A DNA stretch of 64,000 nt from Undibacterium sp. CCC3.4 (GCF_034347425.1 NZ_CP133779.1:1364001-1428000); one strand, 5' to 3'. Positions 9,228 through 18,492 are shown, numbered from the stretch's first letter. Notes: a model not told the origin generated them from the letters alone. Numbers and translations are program-made.

Positions 9228-9947
9228 TTACACGCCCAACAACTGATTCAATACCGGCATTTTTTCCGGCAACTGTGCCGCCGTAAAACTCTCGACAATC
9301 TGACCATGTTCCATCACATAAAAATGATCGGCCAAAGGTGCGGCGAAACGGAAATTCTGTTCCACCATCACGATGGTGTAGCCACTCGCTTTGAGTGTCA
9401 GAATCATCCGCGCCAAGGCTTGCACGATAACCGGTGCCAAGCCTTCGGAAATCTCATCGAGTAACAATAGTCGCGCACCGGTACGCAAGATGCGCGCAAC
9501 CGCCAGCATTTGCTGCTCGCCACCCGACAAACGCGTGCCTTGGCTATGCTTACGCTCGGCCAAGTTAGGGAACATGGCATAAATATCGGCAATCGCCATG
9601 CCCGCGGTTTCACGTGAAACCATCGGTGGCAATAAAAGATTTTCTTCGGTCGACAAGGAAGAAAAAATACCGCGCTCTTCCGGACAATAACCGACGCCAA
9701 GATGGGCAATTTTATGCGTGGCCAGCGTGATCGCTTCGACCCCGTTAATCTTGATCGAACCGGCGCGCGCACCGGTCAAGCCCATGATGGCACGCATGGT
9801 CGTGGTACGACCGGCACCGTTACGACCTAGAATGGTAACGACCTCGCCAGGCTGTACCGACAGATTCACATCATGCAAAATATGTGACTCGCCATACCAA
9901 GCTTGTAAGTGAGTAATTTCCAGTGCTGGAATGCGCGCTGACTTCAT
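9228..9947 (-). CDS. livF: ABC transporter ATP-binding protein LivF, Walker A lysine replaced by arginine
   Basis: 239 residues. Seen: Walker A is GRNGAGRTT at residues 41-49, so the usual lysine is Arg47. The signature is RLSGGEQQMLAVAR, Walker B is RLLLLDEISEGLAP, and the LivF-type IVMVEQN H-loop region follows. The companion LivG has a normal lysine. Known: arginine here recurs in some LivF relatives, so one site of the heterodimer may be weakly catalytic or tolerate Arg. The gene carries a parS-like palindrome in its coding sequence. Its start overlaps the livG stop as ATGA. Confidence 0.9.
   Translation of the reverse strand: MKSARIPALEITHLQAWYGESHILHDVNLSVQPGEVVTILGRNGAGRTTTMRAIMGLTGARAGSIKINGVEAITLATHKIAHLGVGYCPEERGIFSSLSTEENLLLPPMVSRETAGMAIADIYAMFPNLAERKHSQGTRLSGGEQQMLAVARILRTGARLLLLDEISEGLAPVIVQALARMILTLKASGYTIVMVEQNFRFAAPLADHFYVMEHGQIVESFTAAQLPEKMPVLNQLLGV
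9606..9621. promoter_or_regulatory. parS-like palindrome inside livF
   Basis: GGTTTCACGTGAAACC matches parS at 14 of 16 positions and is itself a perfect palindrome. It encodes the VSRET part of LivF. It lies about 5.8 kb from the two perfect sites, a normal spacing for additional parS sites around an origin. Whether ParB binds is not shown by the sequence. Confidence 0.55.
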
Positions 9948-10717
9948 GCGTGTGCTCCTTCCAATTCCGCACTGCTGCTACCCATATACGCTTCCATCAC
10001 CAAGGGATTGGCCGAGACTTCGGCATAACTGCCCTCGGCCAGCATGGCACCACGCTGTAGTACCGAAATGCGGTCGCAGATGCCGGACACCACACTCATA
10101 TTATGTTCCACCATCAAAATAGTGCGACCGGCCGCGACCTTGCGTATCAATTCAGTCACGCGATGGACATCTTCATGTCCCATGCCTTGGGTCGGTTCGT
10201 CGAGCAACATCATTTCCGGTTCCATCGCCAAGGTCGTGGCGATTTCCAGCGCACGCTTGCGACCATACGGTAAATCCACCGTCAGCGTCGTCGCAAACGC
10301 GGCCAAATCTACTTGTTCGAGCAAGTCCATGGCACGCTCGTTCAAGCGCGACAAGCTGGCAGCACTCTTCCAAAAATGAAACGAGCTACCCAGTGTGCGC
10401 TGTAAACCGATACGCACATTTTCGAGCACACTTAAGTGCGGAAACACTGCCGAAATTTGAAACGAACGAATGATGCCTTGGCGTGCAATTTGTGCCGGTT
10501 TAGCCGCCGTGATATCGAGACCATTGAATAAAATCTGACCCGAACTCGGTACCAGAAATTTCGTCAGCAAATTGAAGCAAGTTGTTTTGCCAGCACCATT
10601 CGGGCCGATCAAGGCGTGAATATGACCACGCTGAACTTGCAGGTTAACTTCATTAACCGCGGTGAAGCCCTTGAACTGTTTGCTCAAGCGCTTAGTCTCC
10701 AGGATGACTTGGGTCAT
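9944..10717 (-). CDS. livG: ABC transporter ATP-binding protein LivG
   Basis: 257 residues with a good ribosome site (AAGGAGATCAG) before the ATG. Seen: Walker A LIGPNGAGKTTCFNLLT with intact lysine, the LivG-type IIRSFQISAVFPHLSVLENV Q-loop block, and Walker B MMLLDEPTQGMGHED. The expected LSGGQ signature is unusual: the region before Walker B reads DLPYGRKRALEIATTLA, which is the common LivG variant. It is first gene of the importer operon livG-livF-binding protein-livH-livM. The 165 bp upstream of it carry the likely promoter. Confidence 0.92.
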   Translation of the reverse strand: MTQVILETKRLSKQFKGFTAVNEVNLQVQRGHIHALIGPNGAGKTTCFNLLTKFLVPSSGQILFNGLDITAAKPAQIARQGIIRSFQISAVFPHLSVLENVRIGLQRTLGSSFHFWKSAASLSRLNERAMDLLEQVDLAAFATTLTVDLPYGRKRALEIATTLAMEPEMMLLDEPTQGMGHEDVHRVTELIRKVAAGRTILMVEHNMSVVSGICDRISVLQRGAMLAEGSYAEVSANPLVMEAYMGSSSAELEGAHA

Positions 10718-10882
10718 CTGATCTCCTTGTGTTGCCTTGTTTCGAACATGACAATCCCGCTGTACGTGCAGCGGGCATAATTATTATTTTGCACTCATCA
10801 CTGAACAAAATCTAAGACAACATAGCACAGCGACGAGTGATAGTACCCAGCAAATGAAAGCAACAACAATACGGTATAACTA

Positions 10883-12529
10883 CTATAGCGCGCGCGCCGC
10901 CCCAATTGGCCGCGCCGCGAGCATTAACATGGCCGCTTTTTCCGCGATCATGATGGTTGGTGAATTGGTATTACCGGAGGTAATCGTCGGCATGATCGAG
11001 GCATCGGCAACCCGCAAACCAGCCACACCAATTACGCGCAACTGGCTGTCCACCACGGCCATCGCATCATCGCTGCGCCCCATCTTACAGGTGCCAACCG
11101 GATGAAAAATCGTCGTGCCGATATCGCCGGCGGCATTGGCTAATTCTGCTTCGGTGCGAAATTGTGCGCCCGGCTTCATCTCTTGCGGCGCATATTTTTG
11201 CAGCGCCGGTGCGGCCACAATCTGCCGCGTCAGCGTCAAGGAAGCGGCCGCGATGCGCCGATCTTCCGCTGTGCTCAAATAATTGGGGGCAATCGCCGGT
11301 GCCTGCGCCGCATCGGGACTGAGGATGCGTACCTGGCCGCGCGAACTCGGACGCAGATTGCACACGCTGGCGGTAAACGCCGGAAAATCATGCAAAGGAT
11401 CGCCGAATTTATCGAGCGATAAAGGCTGCACATGGTATTCCAAATTAGCCGTCGCCTGACTCGCATCCGAGCGCGTAAACGCCCCTAGCTGCGACGGTGC
11501 CATCGACATCGGCCCACTCTGACGCAGCGCATATTCGAGGCCGATACGGGCCTTGCCGAGCCAACTGTTGGCCATCTTATTCAAGGTCGGTGCACCACTG
11601 ATTTTAAATGAAGAACGAATCTGTAAATGGTCTTGCAAATTCGCCCCGACACCAGCCAAAGCATGGACGACCGGCACGCCGGCTTGCTGCAACTGCGCCG
11701 GCGCACCGATACCTGACAATTGCAGAATCGCCGGCGAACCGATGGCACCGGCCGCCAGCACTGTTTCGACCATCGCCTCAGCAAACCAATGACGGCCGCC
11801 GCCGATGAATTCCACGCCGCTGCAGCGCTGGCCGTCGCCAGTGCTGCTGATACATAATTTCTGCACCTGGCAACCGGTCATGATGGTCAAGTTATCGCGC
11901 GCTGCCGCTGGGCGTAAAAAAGCTTTGGCAGTATTCCAGCGAATGCCGCGTTTTTGATTGACATCGAAATAGCCGCAACCTTCGTTATCACCGCGATTGA
12001 AATCATCGCTGTTAGGAATCCCGACCTGCGCCGCGGCGGCGCGAAAGGCATCGAGAATTTCCCACGACAAACGTTGTTTTTCCACACGCCACTCGCCACC
12101 GCGACCGTGAAATTCCCCATCTTGGCCGTGATGGTCTTCGCTTTTTTTAAATAAGGGTAAGACCTGATCCCAGCGCCAACTGTCGTCGCCACTCAAAGCC
12201 GCCCATTCATCGTAATCGCGCGCCTGACCACGCATGTAAATCATGCCATTGATCGATGAGCTGCCGCCGAGGACTTTCCCACGTGGATAAATCAAACTGC
12301 GACCGTTCAAACCCGCTTCCGCTTCGGTGCGATACATCCAATCGGTACGCGGATTATTAATGCAATACAAATAGCCGACCGGGATATGAATCCACAGATA
12401 GTCATCTTTGCCGCCGGCTTCGATGAGCAGCACACGCCGCGTCGGATCGGCCGACAGGCGGTTGGCCAGCACACAACCGGCGCTGCCGGCACCGACCACG
12501 ATGTAATCAAATTGACCTGCTGATTCCAT
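10883..12529 (-). CDS. GMC-family FAD oxidoreductase (choline/alcohol dehydrogenase-like)
   Basis: 548 residues. Seen: the N-terminal FAD motif YIVVGAGSAGCVLANRL, the GMC signature GKVLGGSSSINGMIYMRG near residue 85, a second signature GAIGSPAILQLSGIG near 265, and the C-terminal FHPVGTCKMG with the catalytic His and a later NTNSPTIMIAEK. Known: members oxidise primary alcohols, choline, or polyethylene glycol and pass electrons to quinone or oxygen. It resembles the choline dehydrogenase-like dehydrogenases common in Burkholderiales, with substrate unknown. No betaine-aldehyde dehydrogenase or betI neighbour supports a choline role. AGGAAAA precedes the ATG. Confidence 0.9.
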   Translation of the reverse strand: MESAGQFDYIVVGAGSAGCVLANRLSADPTRRVLLIEAGGKDDYLWIHIPVGYLYCINNPRTDWMYRTEAEAGLNGRSLIYPRGKVLGGSSSINGMIYMRGQARDYDEWAALSGDDSWRWDQVLPLFKKSEDHHGQDGEFHGRGGEWRVEKQRLSWEILDAFRAAAAQVGIPNSDDFNRGDNEGCGYFDVNQKRGIRWNTAKAFLRPAAARDNLTIMTGCQVQKLCISSTGDGQRCSGVEFIGGGRHWFAEAMVETVLAAGAIGSPAILQLSGIGAPAQLQQAGVPVVHALAGVGANLQDHLQIRSSFKISGAPTLNKMANSWLGKARIGLEYALRQSGPMSMAPSQLGAFTRSDASQATANLEYHVQPLSLDKFGDPLHDFPAFTASVCNLRPSSRGQVRILSPDAAQAPAIAPNYLSTAEDRRIAAASLTLTRQIVAAPALQKYAPQEMKPGAQFRTEAELANAAGDIGTTIFHPVGTCKMGRSDDAMAVVDSQLRVIGVAGLRVADASIMPTITSGNTNSPTIMIAEKAAMLMLAARPIGAARAL

Positions 12530-12633
12530 ATTTTTTTCCTGTTAACAAGTTAATGGATCGTCGCAAGCGACGATGGAAAAGACTCTGGAAGGGGTTTGCA
12601 TCCCCTCCCATCGCGTCGCTCCTTCGTCGCTCA

Positions 12634-12676
12634 CCGGCCTGAAGGCCGGGGTTTCAAACCCTAGTCAGATTTTTGA
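12634..12676 (-). repeat. Dispersed intergenic repeat, copy A
   Basis: Read on the minus strand it is nearly identical to copy C at 29.7 kb over about 38 bases: a TCAAAAATCTGAC block, then AGGGTTTGAAACC, then a palindromic CGGCCTTCAGG end that can form a short hairpin. It lies in the 190-bp gap between the GMC oxidoreductase and the nitronate monooxygenase-like gene, where I see nothing else beyond promoter space. Confidence 0.7.
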
Positions 12677-12719
12677 TGAAAGCGGGTTTTATAATTAAGT
12701 AATCGAACCCGGAAACGCT

Positions 12720-13754
12720 TCAGAGTCCGGCTTCCGCCACCAGCAGCGCGAGCAGCTGTGCGGCCGGCATGGCACGCGCCCGCGCCACCCCCTGTCCGGC
12801 CCACAGCGACATCAGTTCGGTATCACCAAGTTTGGCGGCCGCACTGCGTAAGCCGGCCGTCAAGGCATTTTGTACCGGGTAAGCCGGTACCTGCGCGGCG
12901 ACTGCTTCCATGGCTTGCATAAAGCGGTTGTCGAGCCCACGCGCCAGCCGTCCGGTAATCGCTCGGGTTTGACGCGTGCAGTCGGTGGTGGCGCTGAGTA
13001 AGCGTTGTTGGTAGGCCGGATCAATCCCACACTCGGGCGTCACCAGAAACGCCGTGCCCATTTGTACCGCTGCGGCACCGGCAGCCAGTGCGGCAGCGAT
13101 GTCGTGACCATCCATGATATTGCCGGCGACAATCGCCGGCACACGCAACTGTGGCAAACACAAGGCCAGCAATTCCATAGTGCTGAAATGGACATCTTCC
13201 TGCGGGCCGATAAACGTGCCTCTGTGGCCGCCAGCTTCACCACCCGACAGACACACCGCATCCACCCCCAGCGCTTGCCAGGCCAGCGCCTCAGACGGCT
13301 GCGTGGCAGTGCCAACGACGGCGATGCCAGCGGCCTGCAAGCGTGTCACTTGGGCTTGACTGAGAATGTCAAAAGTAAAACTGGCCAGCGCCGGCGCCGC
13401 ATCGATCAGGGCCTCAAACTGGGCGGCAAAATCTTCACACCAACGCGCCGGTCGCGGCAAACCATCCCAGCCCAGCGCCGACCAAACGGGCTTAAGCCAT
13501 TGCTCGGCTTGCTGCAATTCGAGCTCACTCGGCGTCGGCGTTTGCTGCACAAATAAATTGATGGCAAATGGCCGCGCCGTAAGTGCGCGAATCTGCCGCA
13601 CTTGCTCACCGATGGCAGCCGGTGCCAACATGCCGGCCGCCAGCGAACCGAGCCCACCGGCATTGCTGACGGCCGCCACCAATTGTGGAGTCGAAGCGCC
13701 ACCGGCCATCGGCCCCTGAATGATGGGATAAGTCAGCAAACGCGACAGCATCAT
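12720..13754 (-). CDS. Nitronate monooxygenase family (2-nitropropane dioxygenase-like) flavoprotein
   Basis: 344 residues, TIM-barrel FMN enzyme family. Seen: YPIIQGPMAGGASTPQLVAAVSNAGGLGSLAAG at the N-terminus, GVDAVCLSGGEAGGHRG in the phosphate-binding region, and VPAIVAGNIMDG with GAAAVQMGTAFL near the C-terminal third. Known: members oxidise alkyl nitronates or act as related oxidoreductases, and enoyl reductase FabK is a relative. The mmsA stop (TAA) is directly followed by this ATG, so the two are co-translated. A second ATG is the next codon. The link with mmsA suggests a role in the same catabolic unit, but the true substrate is unknown. Confidence 0.85.
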   Translation of the reverse strand: MMLSRLLTYPIIQGPMAGGASTPQLVAAVSNAGGLGSLAAGMLAPAAIGEQVRQIRALTARPFAINLFVQQTPTPSELELQQAEQWLKPVWSALGWDGLPRPARWCEDFAAQFEALIDAAPALASFTFDILSQAQVTRLQAAGIAVVGTATQPSEALAWQALGVDAVCLSGGEAGGHRGTFIGPQEDVHFSTMELLALCLPQLRVPAIVAGNIMDGHDIAAALAAGAAAVQMGTAFLVTPECGIDPAYQQRLLSATTDCTRQTRAITGRLARGLDNRFMQAMEAVAAQVPAYPVQNALTAGLRSAAAKLGDTELMSLWAGQGVARARAMPAAQLLALLVAEAGL

Positions 13755-15251
13755 TTACTTCGCTACCGGCATGGTGAATTCGGCGCCCTTGCTTATACTG
13801 TCAGGCCAGCGTTGCATGATCGATTTGTAGCGGGTATAAAAACGTATGCCTTCTTCCCCGTAAGCATGCACATCACCGAACAAGGAACGTTTCCAGCCAC
13901 CAAACGAATGCCAGGCCATCGGCACTGGAATCGGCACATTGATGCCGACCATACCGACTTGCACGCGGCGCGAAAATTCGCGTGCCGTGTTGCCATCCGA
14001 AGTAAACAAGGCCACGCCATTACCGAATTCGTGACGATTAATCAGCGCCACTGCGGCAGCAAAATCGGGGACCCGCACGATGCACAAGACCGGACCGAAA
14101 ATCTCTTCGCGATGGATTTTCATTCCTTCAACTACCTGATCAAACAGCGTGCCGCCGAGGAAAAAACCGGCCTCATGGCCGGGCACCGAAAAGCCGCGTC
14201 CATCAACCAACAACTGCGCGCCTTCGAGCACGCCATCCGCGATATACGCTTCAATTTTAGCCTTGTGCGCAGCCGTCACCACCGGCCCCATATCAGCATC
14301 GGCTTCCATACCGTTTTTAATCGTCAGTGCCCGCACGCGCGGCACCAAGGCCGTCACCAGTGCATCGGCCACATCGCCGACGGCGACGGCCACCGAAATC
14401 GCCATACAACGTTCGCCGGCCGAGCCATACGCCGCGCCCATCAGGGCATCGACCGCTTGTTCCAAATTCGCGTCCGGCATCACCACCAAATGATTCTTCG
14501 CCCCACCCAAAGCCTGTACGCGCTTACCCAAACGTGTGCCTTCGCTGTAAATGTATTCGGCAATCGGTGTCGAGCCGACGAAAGAAATAGCCGCCACATC
14601 CGGATGCTGCAACAAGCCGTCAACCGCCACTTTATCGCCCTGCAAAACCCCGAATACGCCATCTGGCAACCCGGCTTGTTTGAGCAAGTCTGCGATCAGT
14701 AAAGCACAAGAAGGATCGCGCTCCGACGGTTTCAAGATGAAGCAATTACCGGTAGCAATGGCCAACGGTGCCATCCACATCGGCACCATGAAAGGAAAAT
14801 TGAAAGGCGTGATACCAGCGGTAATCCCGAGCGGTTGGCGCAGATTATAGTTATCGATGCCGCCGCCGATGTTGTCGGAAAATTGGGTTTTCAACAGTTG
14901 CGGCATCCCGCAAGCGAATTCGACGATCTCGATACCACGGGTCACCTCACCCATGGCATCGGACAATACCTTGCCATGTTCGCGGGTAATCAAGGTGGCC
15001 AGTTCAACATGATGCCGGTCCAACAATTCCTTAAATTTAAACATCACGCGCGCACGCTTGAGCGGCGCAGTCTCAGCCCAAGCCGGTGCGGCGGCTTTGG
15101 CCGCTGCCACGGCGGCATCGACGGCCGCCAAATCGGCCAACACAACTTGTGCCACCACGGCACCGGTAGCTGGGTTGAAAACGTCTTGCAAACGGCCCGA
15201 AGTCGACGGCGTGACCTGACCATTGAAAAAATGCTGAAGTAAAGTGGACAT
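13755..15251 (-). CDS. mmsA: CoA-acylating methylmalonate-semialdehyde dehydrogenase
   Basis: 498 residues, standard length. Seen: the MmsA-specific [26 protein letters not shown] in the NAD site, [14 protein letters not shown] with the catalytic cysteine, and the late [22 protein letters not shown] segment. Known: converts methylmalonate or malonate semialdehyde plus CoA and NAD to propionyl- or acetyl-CoA, in valine, thymine, myo-inositol or beta-alanine breakdown. It is followed without a gap by the nitronate monooxygenase-like gene and is divergent from a LysR regulator, which probably controls it. The nearby branched-chain-type importer fits valine-type catabolism, though this is inference. 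Confidence 0.93.
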   Translation of the reverse strand: MSTLLQHFFNGQVTPSTSGRLQDVFNPATGAVVAQVVLADLAAVDAAVAAAKAAAPAWAETAPLKRARVMFKFKELLDRHHVELATLITREHGKVLSDAMGEVTRGIEIVEFACGMPQLLKTQFSDNIGGGIDNYNLRQPLGITAGITPFNFPFMVPMWMAPLAIATGNCFILKPSERDPSCALLIADLLKQAGLPDGVFGVLQGDKVAVDGLLQHPDVAAISFVGSTPIAEYIYSEGTRLGKRVQALGGAKNHLVVMPDANLEQAVDALMGAAYGSAGERCMAISVAVAVGDVADALVTALVPRVRALTIKNGMEADADMGPVVTAAHKAKIEAYIADGVLEGAQLLVDGRGFSVPGHEAGFFLGGTLFDQVVEGMKIHREEIFGPVLCIVRVPDFAAAVALINRHEFGNGVALFTSDGNTAREFSRRVQVGMVGINVPIPVPMAWHSFGGWKRSLFGDVHAYGEEGIRFYTRYKSIMQRWPDSISKGAEFTMPVAK

Positions 15252-15339
15252 GGCGAAAACTTTCTGAAGAAGAAAAAATATCGACTCCAGAATAAATCAC
15301 TCTGCACACATGATCCAATGAGTTATTATCAATAGCAAT

Positions 15340-15360
15340 ATAAGCTTTACTTATAATAAG
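15340..15360. promoter_or_regulatory. Candidate LysR operator in the mmsA/LysR divergent region
   Basis: The 145-bp divergent spacer is AT-rich and contains the dyad CTTATAATAAG (15350-15360), just after a TATAAGC stretch. This position, close to the LysR start, is where such regulators usually bind. It is only a motif-level suggestion. Confidence 0.35.
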
Positions 15361-15396
15361 CAAGACATCAAACCACCGCGACAGAACAAACAAGAC

Positions 15397-16281
15397 ATGG
15401 ACTTCAGCCACTTACGCGCCTTTGTCATGGTCGCTCGCCTCGGGAATCTGACGCGGGCAGCCGAACAGCTGCACCTGACCCAGCCGGCAGTCAGCCTGCA
15501 AATCAAAGCCTTGCAAGCCCAGTTGGGCTTGCAATTATTCAGCCGTAGTGCCACCGGTATGACGCTCAGTAATAATGGTGCCAAGTTATTGCCGTATGCG
15601 GAACGCATCTTGTCAGGCCTGGCGGAAATGTCGCAAGCAGCACTGGCCATGCACTCGACCTTACAGGGCGAACTGGCGATCGGTACCATACTCGATCCCG
15701 AATTCACCCGTCTCGGCGTGTTTTTGAAACGTTTGGTAGAAACTTATCCACAGGTAGCGACGCGCTTACAACAAGCCATGTCCGGCACGGTGTTACAACA
15801 AATTCGCGCCGGCAGCCTCGATGTCGGTTTTTATCTCGGCCCCCTGCCCGACGATGGCAAAACCGCTTGTCACAGCATCGAGCTGACCGCCTTCACCTAC
15901 CGCGTCGTCGCTCCGCGCGGTTGGCAACAGCGCGTTGCCGGCCAAAGCTGGGCCAGCCTGGCCGCCTTACCGTGGATTTGGACGCCGCCGGAATCGGCCC
16001 ATCATCGCTTGCTCGGAAAAATCTTTGCCAGCCACAATATCGTGCCCAATAAAGTCGCCTTGGTCGACCAAGAACCCTCGATGCTCGACTTGGTCAAGTC
16101 CGGCGTTGGCTTAAGCCTGATTCGCGATGCCATCGCCATCCGCGAAGCCCATGCGCACGGCCTGGTGATCGCTGACAGCGTCAGTGTGACAACACAATTA
16201 CGTTTTATTTGTCAGGAAAAGCGCAAAAATGAAGCCATGATTGCAGCAAGTTTTGAATTGATCAGTCAATCCTGGCGCTAA
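15397..16281 (+). CDS. LysR-family transcriptional regulator
   Basis: 294 residues. Seen: an N-terminal winged HTH (MDFSHLRAFVMVARLGNLTRAAEQLHLTQPAVSLQIKALQAQLG) and a C-terminal LysR substrate-binding domain from about residue 90 (LAIGTILDPEF...). Known: tetrameric regulator that responds to a small-molecule coinducer, usually controlling the divergent neighbour, here mmsA and the nitronate monooxygenase-like gene. The ligand cannot be read. One perfect DnaA-box sequence (15744-15752) falls in its coding region, which is near chance expectation for the window. Confidence 0.9.
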   Translation: MDFSHLRAFVMVARLGNLTRAAEQLHLTQPAVSLQIKALQAQLGLQLFSRSATGMTLSNNGAKLLPYAERILSGLAEMSQAALAMHSTLQGELAIGTILDPEFTRLGVFLKRLVETYPQVATRLQQAMSGTVLQQIRAGSLDVGFYLGPLPDDGKTACHSIELTAFTYRVVAPRGWQQRVAGQSWASLAALPWIWTPPESAHHRLLGKIFASHNIVPNKVALVDQEPSMLDLVKSGVGLSLIRDAIAIREAHAHGLVIADSVSVTTQLRFICQEKRKNEAMIAASFELISQSWR

Positions 16282-16377
16282 TCATCTAAAATCTATTCAA
16301 ACTCGCATTAACGACCCCACAAACATTGATACCTCGCTCATCATGAACCCACTACTGACACACGAGGCCAGCAACTG

Positions 16378-16647
16378 ATGGCCCGCACAACCAAAGCCAG
16401 CAATGCCGTTCAAAGGCTCAAAGAGCGCGCCACCAATGGCACCTATAGCATGGTCAGTCAGGCCGATGGCCGCTTTTACCTGAGCTTATCGAGCGCCGCT
16501 GCTGCCCCACAAACCTGTTGCGCACCGATGGAAATCGACGAATTTGTCCGTTTCGTCAATGGGGTAGAAAAAGGCCCGGCAAAAAAACTCAGCAAGCTCG
16601 ACGTCGCATTCGAGAAAAAGCTGGCGATCTCCAGAAATCAAACCTAA
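16378..16647 (+). CDS. Small hypothetical protein
   Basis: 89 residues, no signal peptide or membrane segment. It is basic at the start (MARTTKASNAVQRLKER) and has a central FYLSLSSAAAAPQTCCAPMEIDEFVRFVNG with two adjacent cysteines. I do not recognise a family. It ends 12 bp before the FKBP gene in the same direction, so the two are probably one transcript. Codon use looks like its neighbours, which supports it being a real gene. Confidence 0.6.
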   Translation: MARTTKASNAVQRLKERATNGTYSMVSQADGRFYLSLSSAAAAPQTCCAPMEIDEFVRFVNGVEKGPAKKLSKLDVAFEKKLAISRNQT

Positions 16648-16659
16648 GGACACCGTGCC

Positions 16660-17100
16660 ATGAGCGCTCTTCTCAAATTCTGTTTTATTCTCTTCGGCCT
16701 CATCGGCCTGTACAGCCTCAGCTCGGCACAAATGCAAAGTGACGCCGCCGTGCTTAACAACAGCATGCAAAAAATCGATGTGCAAGTCGGTAGCGGTGCC
16801 GAAGTCAAAACCGGCAACACCGTCGTCGTCCACTACACCGGTTGGTTATATGATCCGCTGGCCGTGCGTGAACATGGCGCAAAATTCGACAGCTCGGTCG
16901 GTGGCCCACCCTTCACTTTTCAAGTTGGTGCAAGTCGCGTTATTAAGGGCTGGGATCTGGGCTTAGTCGGCATGCGCGTCGGTGGCAAACGCACACTCAT
17001 CATCCCACCCGAACTGGCCTACGGTCGGCGCGGCTCAGGGATGCAAATCGGGCCAAATGCCGAACTGGTATTCGATATTGAACTGATCGGTATCAAATAA
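16660..17100 (+). CDS. FKBP-type peptidyl-prolyl cis-trans isomerase, secreted or membrane-anchored
   Basis: 146 residues. Seen: an N-terminal hydrophobic signal or anchor (LLKFCFILFGLIGLYSLSSA), then a complete FKBP domain with VVVHYTGWLYD, GAKFDSS, GASRVIKGWDLGLVGMRVGGKRTLIIPPELAYG and a closing LVFDIELIGI. Known: FKBPs speed prolyl isomerisation in folding, and an N-terminal signal puts this one in the periplasm. It lacks the N-terminal dimerisation domain of FkpA. It follows a small unknown gene and is convergent with the AhpD-like gene. Confidence 0.9.
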   Translation: MSALLKFCFILFGLIGLYSLSSAQMQSDAAVLNNSMQKIDVQVGSGAEVKTGNTVVVHYTGWLYDPLAVREHGAKFDSSVGGPPFTFQVGASRVIKGWDLGLVGMRVGGKRTLIIPPELAYGRRGSGMQIGPNAELVFDIELIGIK

Positions 17101-17139
17101 GCGCTGGAGAAGCGCAGAAAAATGCCCCTTCAGACCACT

Positions 17140-17601
17140 TCAGAGCGCTGCTGCCGGCGTGAATCGCAAGGCTGCGCCGAGCCGATTCCACTGATTAATG
17201 GTGGAGATAGAAACACTCAAATACACCAGTTCGCTTGGGCTGAAATGTTCCAGCGTGGCGGCATACAAAGCATCATCGGGCGCGCCTTCACTGATGCGAC
17301 ACAAAGCTTCGGTCCAAGCCAACGCGGCGCGCTCGCGTGCGCTATAGACGCCAGCCTCGCGCCAGCTTGCGGCAAGATCGATCTTGGCCGTGGCAACACC
17401 GATCTTGCGGGCTAAATTGATATGAAATTGCAGACAAAATGCGCAAGCATTGATTTGCGAGGCGCGAATTTTAAGCAATTCGGTCAAACTTTTTTCCAAG
17501 CCCGAAGCATCGACCGCCTTGCCTTGCGCAGCCAAAGCCGCATAGGCGTCTGGTGCCAGACGGATAAATTCTTCGTAACTGATACGGGCAGTGGTGGGCA
17601 T
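17140..17601 (-). CDS. Carboxymuconolactone decarboxylase / AhpD-like family protein
   Basis: 153 residues, all-helical family. Seen: the AhpD-type redox and proton relay site NACAFCLQFHINLARK (CxxC followed by His), then LAASWREAGVYSARERAALAWTEALCRI. Known: members are alkylhydroperoxidases that accept electrons from lipoylated partners, or decarboxylases. The CxxCxxxH pattern fits the alkylhydroperoxidase side. It is likely co-transcribed with the upstream 92-residue membrane protein (15 bp gap). Confidence 0.85.
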   Translation of the reverse strand: MPTTARISYEEFIRLAPDAYAALAAQGKAVDASGLEKSLTELLKIRASQINACAFCLQFHINLARKIGVATAKIDLAASWREAGVYSARERAALAWTEALCRISEGAPDDALYAATLEHFSPSELVYLSVSISTINQWNRLGAALRFTPAAAL

Positions 17602-17616
17602 AGCTATTCCTGAAAT

Positions 17617-17895
17617 TCAGCGTAACAGTTCGGTGTCCATCTGCTCAGATGAAAAGTATTCAAATGAATAAACGGCGTAAAAAAAACATGATATCGCCAC
17701 AACCATGGCAAAGCTACCGATGAAAAACACCGGTTTCAGGCCTTCCGAGAAAATATACGCATGCCACGCATAAAGACTCGACATCACCACCACGGTCAAA
17801 GCTAAATTCATCATTTGCCGCGACCGACGTAAGATCGCGATGGCGATTAACAACATGAGCAAAACAGAAAAACCGAAACTGATCAATCCTGACAT
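17617..17895 (-). CDS. Small membrane protein, unknown
   Basis: 92 residues with three hydrophobic segments (about residues 2-22, 29-47 and 54-75) and a short polar tail. No family recognised. It has the same direction as the AhpD-like gene, 15 bp upstream of it. The 229 bp upstream, before the next plus-strand gene, hold only AT-rich promoter-like sequence. Confidence 0.6.
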   Translation of the reverse strand: MSGLISFGFSVLLMLLIAIAILRRSRQMMNLALTVVVMSSLYAWHAYIFSEGLKPVFFIGSFAMVVAISCFFYAVYSFEYFSSEQMDTELLR

Positions 17896-18124
17896 ACGCT
17901 GGCCTCCCCATCAATGTGCAAGCTGAAGTGAATCATACACTTGTCACAAATTAACATAAAAACATGGGTAATTGACCACTAACACTGTTTTTTGTTGGTG
18001 ATTGGCGCGGGCAATCCGCCAGCCTGCGGTTTTTTCGTTAAAATACTCTTATCCCACCCGGGCAGCCGCACGTGCCTGCTGTATTTTTCGCGCGCGCTCT
18101 GCCCCACTTCCAAGCTATCCGAAA

Positions 18125-18490
18125 ATGAAACTCAAGTTTGTACTGCTGCTGCTTCCTTTGTTGTCCAACTTGGCTGGCGCTGCGACAGCTGCGGCAGCCG
18201 CGCCCGCCGTTGCCGCCACGGCCGAAGTATTTGTCGTCATGCCCGAAGACGGTGCCAAGCCGGCCTCCGGGATTGTCATCGATACGCCGAAAATGCCGAT
18301 GGAAAAAAAAATCGTCCATGACAGCGGGCCGATACGCGTTTGGTCTGGCCCAGTACCGCTGTCAGGCGTGATGTTTTTTATTGTCGCCTCGATGCCGGTG
18401 CTGGCATCATTGTATTTTGCCTTTCAATTGTTTCTGTTCATCCAAGCACGCCGTCGCCGTCTCTCAACTCAGCATCAGCGCGAGCAATAA
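18125..18490 (+). CDS. Small secreted/membrane protein, unknown
   Basis: 121 residues from the ATG of MKLKFVLLLLPLLSN. A longer frame adds 41 residues that look non-coding. Seen: a clear signal peptide with an alanine-rich cleavage region, a short periplasmic stretch (VFVVMPEDGAKPASGIVIDTP), and one transmembrane segment near residues 85-107 ending in basic residues (RRRR). No recognised domain. The weak dyad CCAAA...TTTGG followed by T6 just after the stop could be a small terminator, so it is probably separate from the downstream btaA-like gene. Confidence 0.55.
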   Translation: MKLKFVLLLLPLLSNLAGAATAAAAAPAVAATAEVFVVMPEDGAKPASGIVIDTPKMPMEKKIVHDSGPIRVWSGPVPLSGVMFFIVASMPVLASLYFAFQLFLFIQARRRRLSTQHQREQ

Positions 18491-18492
18491 GC

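Noticed and set aside
13602..14702. 366-codon open frame on the plus strand
   Set aside because: Antisense to mmsA and the start of the nitronate monooxygenase gene, both clearly real. It has no recognisable motif.
15744..15752. Perfect DnaA box inside the LysR coding region
   Set aside because: Single copy in coding sequence. With roughly 0.5 expected at random it needs no function. The same holds for a TGTGGATAA inside putA near 24639.
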